This document shows positions 58,401 to 64,000 of a stretch of DNA of 64,000 bases, in pieces. Numbering within the stretch: the first letter of the stretch is position 1; every line of letters begins with the position of its first letter. The stretch comes from Nemopilema nomurai. Its lineage: Eukaryota; Cnidaria; Scyphozoa; Rhizostomeae; Rhizostomatidae. Under the pieces are notes generated by a model, which was given only the letters and a program-made list of their open reading frames with translations, was not told the origin of the DNA and did no database searches. The stretch covers positions 62,001 through 126,000 of the forward strand of contig ML133473.1 of assembly GCA_003864495.1 (NCBI GenBank), read 5' to 3'. The position numbers were made by a program, and so were the translations under genes.

Positions 58401-61400
58401 TAATAATAGTTTCCTCTTGTTCAAATATTATATTTGTCTATGTTTAGCGAGTCTATACTTCTGGCTGACGACTTGAGAGCTTGTGTAATTTTTCATGCTA
58501 TGCTAGATTGAATTCATTTATGTTTATTTACTAATTGAAAAGTGCTCTGCCATCTAACTCTTTTGTCAGAGAAGAATAAACATTAAAGAATGACTTTCTG
58601 CTTTTAGTAAAGCTTTAAAATACCGATAGGTGTTTATAAGACATTTCCTGTTACCTTTAGTGGGACTTTCACTGTCTGGAGAAGTAAGAAAATGCTTTTT
58701 TGTTGATTTATTAGCTGATTTACAGTATAAATGCTAAGATTTTGTCAATCTCTAGAAAGCTGGTCACATCAAGATATTTTGGAAAAGATCAAGAAATAAC
58801 TTGCGTCAGCTTTAGCCCAGTGGGAAACTTCATTGGTAAGTTTGAAGATGCAGACCGAAAAAGTGACAGTTTATTTTCATTTTAACCATTTCCAAGGGCA
58901 GGCTTTTCCCGATTATCAGTTTGATGGTAATCTCGGTTAGACACAATTTTCAGCCAGACTTTTTCTAAATAGACGCTTTCTTTAATATAGATTGATGTAG
59001 CGTTTTCCTGTTTTGAATAGCAAGCTATTTTTATTAGCAGTGTCAAGGTATTTAATGCGACAACCGAGAAATATTTTCAAAACTTTAATCAGATGTATTT
59101 GAATACGCAATGCTTTTTTTCTGCTTGGGATTTAATGATAAGGAGTATTAGCTTAGATTGAAATTAATGTTAAAGAATGAAAAATTAATGTTAAAGATGA
59201 CGTCATTTTTGTCTTTAAGTTGGGCTACCTTCTGTTTAGAACATGTTTCTCTTTTGAAGGATCTATTAGTAAAATCGACGCAGCAATCTATATCCTTTAA
59301 AACTCTAAATTCAATTCCAAACAGTCCTACCAATTATTATGATTTCGTCTGATTCATTTTCAAAGTGGCAAACGATTACGTGCCTTTGTAATTTTTTGAG
59401 TCAAAGCGATTTTGATTAAAAAAGTAAGATCTGTTTAAAGCACAAAGTACTTACATTTTGATGTCTTTTAGCTGTTGGTTTTTCTTCTGGCCGAGTCACT
59501 GTTATTGATGGGTTGATATTGGCGGATGTTGGCCTAGAAGACAAGAAAGCAGATTTCTATCATTGCCATGATTCAATTGAGAAAGTGGCATTTTCGTACG
59601 ATTGCCAGTACTTGGCCAGCTCAGTGAGTACTCTTGTGAGCTATGTGAAGGCCATGGCGGAATTATTGTTATAACGGCTGGTATTGCACTCTTATTGTTT
59701 TTACTCTCTGCAAAAAGTGTTTGTTCAACATTATGAACTTGCGTCGTAATGTGGAGAGTCCGTGTATCTTCTGAGAACCGCGAGAGGCGGTGTTAAAGCA
59801 GTTAGATAAACTGACTCTAGATAGGGCGTCGAGTGAGAGTTATATGGATGTTCCTAGCATAACTTCAAATATAATCATGTTAGGCCATTTCTTTATCTTG
59901 CACCGACCGATTTAGTTGCATTTGATGAGTATTAAAACAAGTAGAATGATTGCCTGTTTTTTGCCAGGACACGGATCGCTGCGTCACACTTTTCAAAGCC
60001 CAGCCTAACAACAAGGGCCAGCCTTGGGTCTACATTGGTAAGCAAAGGGCCCACTACAAGCCAATTGTTGGTAAGTCTATGGTTAATAATCTCACTTATA
60101 ACCAGGGACCAGCGGGGGCAGCAGCCCCTCCAGCCCCGAGAAGGTGATCAATTCTTTTATTTTGTTACTATGCTCATGCTTCTGCCTTCCCCCTTGCCGT
60201 AAGCATTTGCCAGAAATCCCCTTTGCAATCAGCGGCTAGTAATGGAACAATACCAATGAGTTAATTTTATTTTGACACAAAAAGATTTTAGTTTAATCAA
60301 GAATTGTACCGTAAACAGGTTTCTTATTCAGAAGAAAGAATTTTCAAAATAATTTTAAAGGTATAAATTGTTTTTTCTCTCTTGTCATCTTTTGCCATCT
60401 TTTGTAGATATTTGTTTCGGAAAAGCATTGGATGAGGAGAAGGCTAGGCTGTTTTCCCTCGGAGAAGATCGCGTTCTGGTGAGAGTAAAGACATTTCACA
60501 TTTTGCTGATATGTTCACGAAACCATTAATTCATAGCTTTTCACTTTTGATTTATAATCCTCTCTAGGTTTATTCTATGTATGTCTTAATGTACCATTCT
60601 TTTTAGGTGGAGTACGACCTCGAAAACAGCTCTGAAGATGACCTCCGCCTTATTGCCTCAGATCGCATTGAGCAAAGTGCAGTCCCGACATGCTTTGCGT
60701 GGTATCCACCTATCATAAAGGAGGACTTTCTACTCATTGTCAATAACCAGGTTTCATTTCGAGCATCGTTTGTTTTTCTCTCTCAGAGCAATAATAATAT
60801 TCGATGTGAAGCAGTGAAAGTTACTTTGGTAGTTCTCTTATAATACGCTGCAGTGCTATAAGGCCCTGCCCAACCGAAGATGGAAACTTGTATTAGCTGC
60901 TAACGATTCGCAGCTCTGTAACTATATGCATTTATCAGATCATGTGTTTGTAACACAGAATAAGAACATTTATTCTAACCAAATTTTAAGCTTACAGGAA
61001 GCGTAGAATTCGAAGTGAAGACTAAAAGTAGGGAGTTGGGTTTACAGGAGTCTTCTTGAGTGATTTTATAATTCTTTGTTTGGCTTATAATTCTTAGATT
61101 ACATGTTGCTTTATTTAGATAATTCTGCGTACATGACAGTTTCGCATGCTTATGTCAATGTTATGAATATGATCAATTCAATTCAATGCTTTGTTTTCCT
61201 ATTTCTAGTACAAAATGAAATTGTTGAATTCCACTACAAAGATGTGCAGAAAGACGCTGCTTGGACCAACATACGGCTCGACCGTGAAGAGGTAATGAAT
61301 CAAATTTAAATAGAGAGAATATGTTTTCGTTTGCACCTTACTGCTATAGACTCCATATTGATAATGCAAGTGCACGATTCTCTAGCTCTAGTGAGTAGCT

Positions 61401-64000
61401 GCAGGTCATCAGAAAACAAACAGGCAAGCTTGCGTATCTGTTACTTCTGTAAATCTATCTTTAAGCGTGCAGAATCAACATTTTAGCTCATTCAAGGCTA
61501 CACTTTATTGCATGTACGCAGCATATTTTTGCTATAAAAATCTGATTACTGGCTTTCTCTTCCTTTGCTCTCTTTTCTGAGCAATTGTCAATAGATTGAG
61601 ATTACGTTCCCAACTGATTTTCACAGGGTCTCAATGCTGCCACTAGGAAAAGACAAAGAAAAGGGCTACATGGCATACATAACTACAGACAAGGTAGAGT
61701 GGGCCTAAATTCTAAAAGCGATGTCGTTGTTGGTTGTTCGTTGTGGAAAAACCCTGCATGGTCTTAGCCAAAGTCAATCTTAAGCAATACTTATTTTACC
61801 CATATTTGAAGATATCTGAAGCATTAGTGAGGGAAGCATTCTACACACTCTGGGATTTGCAACTGCCTTGAGATTACATCTTGATCAATTATTTGGTGGA
61901 TATATTTCATGATAATTAGGCTCTATGTTCAAATCACGTCTGACGTAGGGACGTACCTAACAAATCACAAGTCGGTGCTTGCTCAGAACCAGCCTCGTTT
62001 TCAGGTTGGCCTCCAGATGCTCCCGATCGATGGCAATCCTCACAAGTCGATGGCCCTCATTGCTCACCCGGGAAAAGTATGTTTTCACATTTGTTTTCGC
62101 ATTTGTTTTCGCATTTGCTTCCTCTGTCAGTATGGAACTGAAAAGCGTGCATTATCGATGTTTTCATTGCGAAGTATAACTTTGTTGTAATTATCTATCA
62201 TTTTTCTTAGTTATTATGATCTGTTTTTGGCTTAATGGAAACCAATGAAAATCCAGTAGCTTTCACTAGTTAAGTGACTGGACGGAGGTTTTGTTGACCT
62301 GATGTTGACCTGACCCGGCTGTAATGTATCCTCAATAATTATCCAGTCTCGTTCTTGCCACCCACTTATACTTAAAAAGTATCTCTGTAACTAAAAGGTG
62401 TGCAGCCGCATTTACAACAATCGCATGTGTTTCTCCATTATCGCGCGTGTTTTACGATCACGTGTTCATCTGCCCATAAACACGTGTGCAAATGTCTGCA
62501 ATCACGTGTACCTTTGCTTTGTGAACAGGTTCACGACCTCGCGTGCTCCTACAACGGCAAGTACGTCTTCACTGCTGGTGGTCCTGACTGCTCAGTGCTC
62601 ATGTGGGATGTCAACACAACGTAGGCCCACTCTGCTTCCTTTCAATTATCATATTGCTTCGCTGCATTCTACCAGTAAAATACTAACGTTATTAGCTGGG
62701 ATCTGAAATGCCCAAAATGACTGATGGAGAACCAGCGCCGAGAACATAGCCTTGCTATTAATAAGCTCCAAAGTCAAAATCTCAATTGAAATCTTTCCCT
62801 TTCAAATAAAACCAATTTAAAACACGCTTTCAATAGCTTGTTACAGACTAATAAAATTTTGCAGCCTCTTGCGATATTGGCACCACTTTGATAATGAATA
62901 TTCAAGATACAATGAAATTTTCTTTTTTAAAGAAAATCGACGGGGGAGGGGATGACTTGTAAATGTTCCATGGTATAGAAGCAACAACTGAGAATGGTTC
63001 AAAAGTCAAATGATCATCTAATACGTTCTTGTTTTATCAACAGGGCCTTGGAGATCCTTGCAAATCTTGGGGGTGACGACTTGGTGCCATTCTACGGCCT
63101 ACTTGAAGGAGGAAAAGAAGGGGAGCTTTTTGCTGAGCTGGAGGACTACTTCTATTATTCACAGATGCGAAGGTGCGACCTTAAAGCTTTTTTTTATTTT
63201 AATGATATCAAATTTTCTGCAAAATTATTCGTTCCTTGAAGGATATTTGAGATGAATTCACTGGTTTATTAACAGACTTTTCGTTGTACATCACTGACAA
63301 TTTTTTTATATCGGTTGTGTTTCTTGCATCGAAAGGCTAGAAAACAAGCTGATTGAAACTGACGTTTAAAAGATACCAAAATTCTCGAAGAATTGTTTTT
63401 GATCTACATTTACGCTACTTGTGGTATTAAACTTTATAGGTTTTATTTTTCACATCACCTATTAACATTTACATTTTAATTCTGTCTTATTCTTATTTAC
63501 ATTTAATTGATAATTTAGTCAAGGTGTAAACTCCACTGAGGAACGCGAAGTGTCAACGACAATTCCAATTTCGGAGATCCCCTTCATCATGCGTGCTTTG
63601 GGGTATTACCCCACAGAACAGGAGGTATGCACCAAGTTGTTGGCAAGCGATTGTTTATTTCAGCTACCTTTTCTATACGTTATCACATTTCGCAAGCGAC
63701 TCCTTTTACTTGGATTTGGAAGGGGAACTTTTAAATCTCATAGGGGCACTTTTAAATCTCATAGGGGCACTTTTAGATCTCACAGGGGCACTATTGGGTT
63801 TGGAATGGGAACTTTTGTATGGTTTCTCAAAAACTTTGGGCTGATACATGGCCCTTCAGCCCCCTTCAGCCCCCCGGTTTTAACTCCACTGGTTTTGTTA
63901 TATAACAGCAAAGAAAATTACATTTGCTTTTAGATTGATGACATGCTAAATGAAGTGAAATTCAGCAAATACGTGGAGACTGGCACATATGTGACTGAAA
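52461..64000 (+). CDS. CFAP251: Cilia- and flagella-associated protein 251 (WDR66), 3' end missing
   Basis: WD-repeat subunit of the calmodulin- and spoke-associated complex near radial spoke 3 in motile cilia and sperm flagella. Exons: 52461-52574, 52993-53061, 53381-53458, 53986-54089, 54634-54739, 54879-54959, 55131-55208, 55538-55588, 56053-56246, 56650-56718, 57155-57232, 57569-57698, 58048-58103, 58325-58384, 58756-58835, 59472-59623, 59968-60070, 60408-60478, 60607-60750, 61209-61291, 61627-61693, 62005-62076, 62529-62620, 63044-63172, 63519-63624, 63934-edge. Phases agree throughout; about 811 codons. The start [20 protein letters not shown] matches WDR66; WD units include [43 protein letters not shown] and [15 protein letters not shown]. 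The C-terminal part has the EF-hand-like segment [36 protein letters not shown]. The long Glu-rich N-terminus of the human protein is missing or very short here. Confidence 0.92.
57330..57459 (+). repeat. Dispersed repeat, copy 2
   Basis: In an intron of CFAP251. It is homologous to 16949-17114 in the same orientation, with GACGTTTGCATAC as the best conserved block, followed by a TGTCGGACGAAAAA-type segment. Minus-strand frames here are not genes. Confidence 0.6.
62422..62508. repeat. Degenerate about 20-22-bp repeat carrying CACGTG E-boxes
   Basis: Units begin CGCATGTG, CGCGCGTG, then CACGTG at 62459, 62481 and 62503, the last three exactly 22 bp apart. It sits in the CFAP251 intron just before the exon at 62529. 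It could be a decayed minisatellite or a cluster of bHLH (MYC/USF-type) sites. Confidence 0.5.
63721..63794 (+). repeat. 21-bp tandem repeat in CFAP251 intron
   Basis: Three full copies and a partial one of AGGGGCACTTTTAAATCTCAT, with few changes, in the last visible intron of CFAP251 (63625-63933). The open frames across it arise because 21 is divisible by 3. Confidence 0.85.

Noticed and set aside
58661..58683. Exon-like segment encoding GTFTVWR with good splice signals in CFAP251
   Set aside because: Flanking exons (58325-58384 and 58756-58835) join directly in phase to give [14 protein letters not shown]. Adding this 23-bp piece shifts the frame to an early stop. It could be a poison or alternative exon, but there is no evidence for that.

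Overview
This is a eukaryotic nuclear window, almost certainly from an invertebrate animal. Genes are split into short exons (23 to about 865 bp) joined by GT-AG introns, the DNA is visibly AT-rich, and the proteins are metazoan (p70 S6 kinase, TRAFD1, a smoothelin-type calponin-homology protein, DPH1, METTL23, VKOR, MIF, a phosphoenolpyruvate mutase, CFAP251/WDR66). A phosphonate-pathway enzyme in an AT-rich animal genome would suit a cnidarian or another early-branching or marine invertebrate. That placement is inference and was not tested. Exon models were joined by hand, using protein homology and a check that splice phases agree across every junction.

Layout. Minus strand, left to right: 5' part of ribosomal S6 kinase beta (left edge to 2529); complete TRAFD1-like zinc-finger gene (5711-12396, 8 exons, 578 aa); CH-domain gene (15906-22082, 6 exons, 306 aa); complete DPH1 (26690-35473, 12 exons, 414 aa). 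METTL23 (35556-37688, plus, 218 aa) starts 82 bp from the DPH1 start codon. VKORC1/VKORC1L1-like gene (38436-39849, minus, 160 aa). Unrecognised coiled-coil protein gene (40933-45309, plus, 462 aa). MIF (46213-47208, minus, 115 aa), head to head at 300 bp with a phosphoenolpyruvate mutase gene (47509-51097, plus, 324 aa). CFAP251/WDR66 (52461 to right edge, plus, 26 exons seen, 3' end missing).

The genes do not form a pathway. They look like ordinary housekeeping, signalling and ciliary genes, with two close divergent pairs (DPH1/METTL23 and MIF/PEP mutase) that probably share promoter regions. Spaces and introns hold a MITE-like element with palindromic ends, a tRNA-derived SINE-like block, a dispersed repeat present twice, several short tandem arrays (one of TGACGTGA-type units, one with CACGTG every 22 bp), a strong G-quadruplex candidate and an 18-G run.

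The most notable points are the animal PEP mutase with an intact mutase motif and a likely mitochondrial presequence, the unrecognised coiled-coil protein, a GC-AG intron in the TRAFD1 gene, and two regulatory-looking motif clusters. I found no convincing new multi-gene system.
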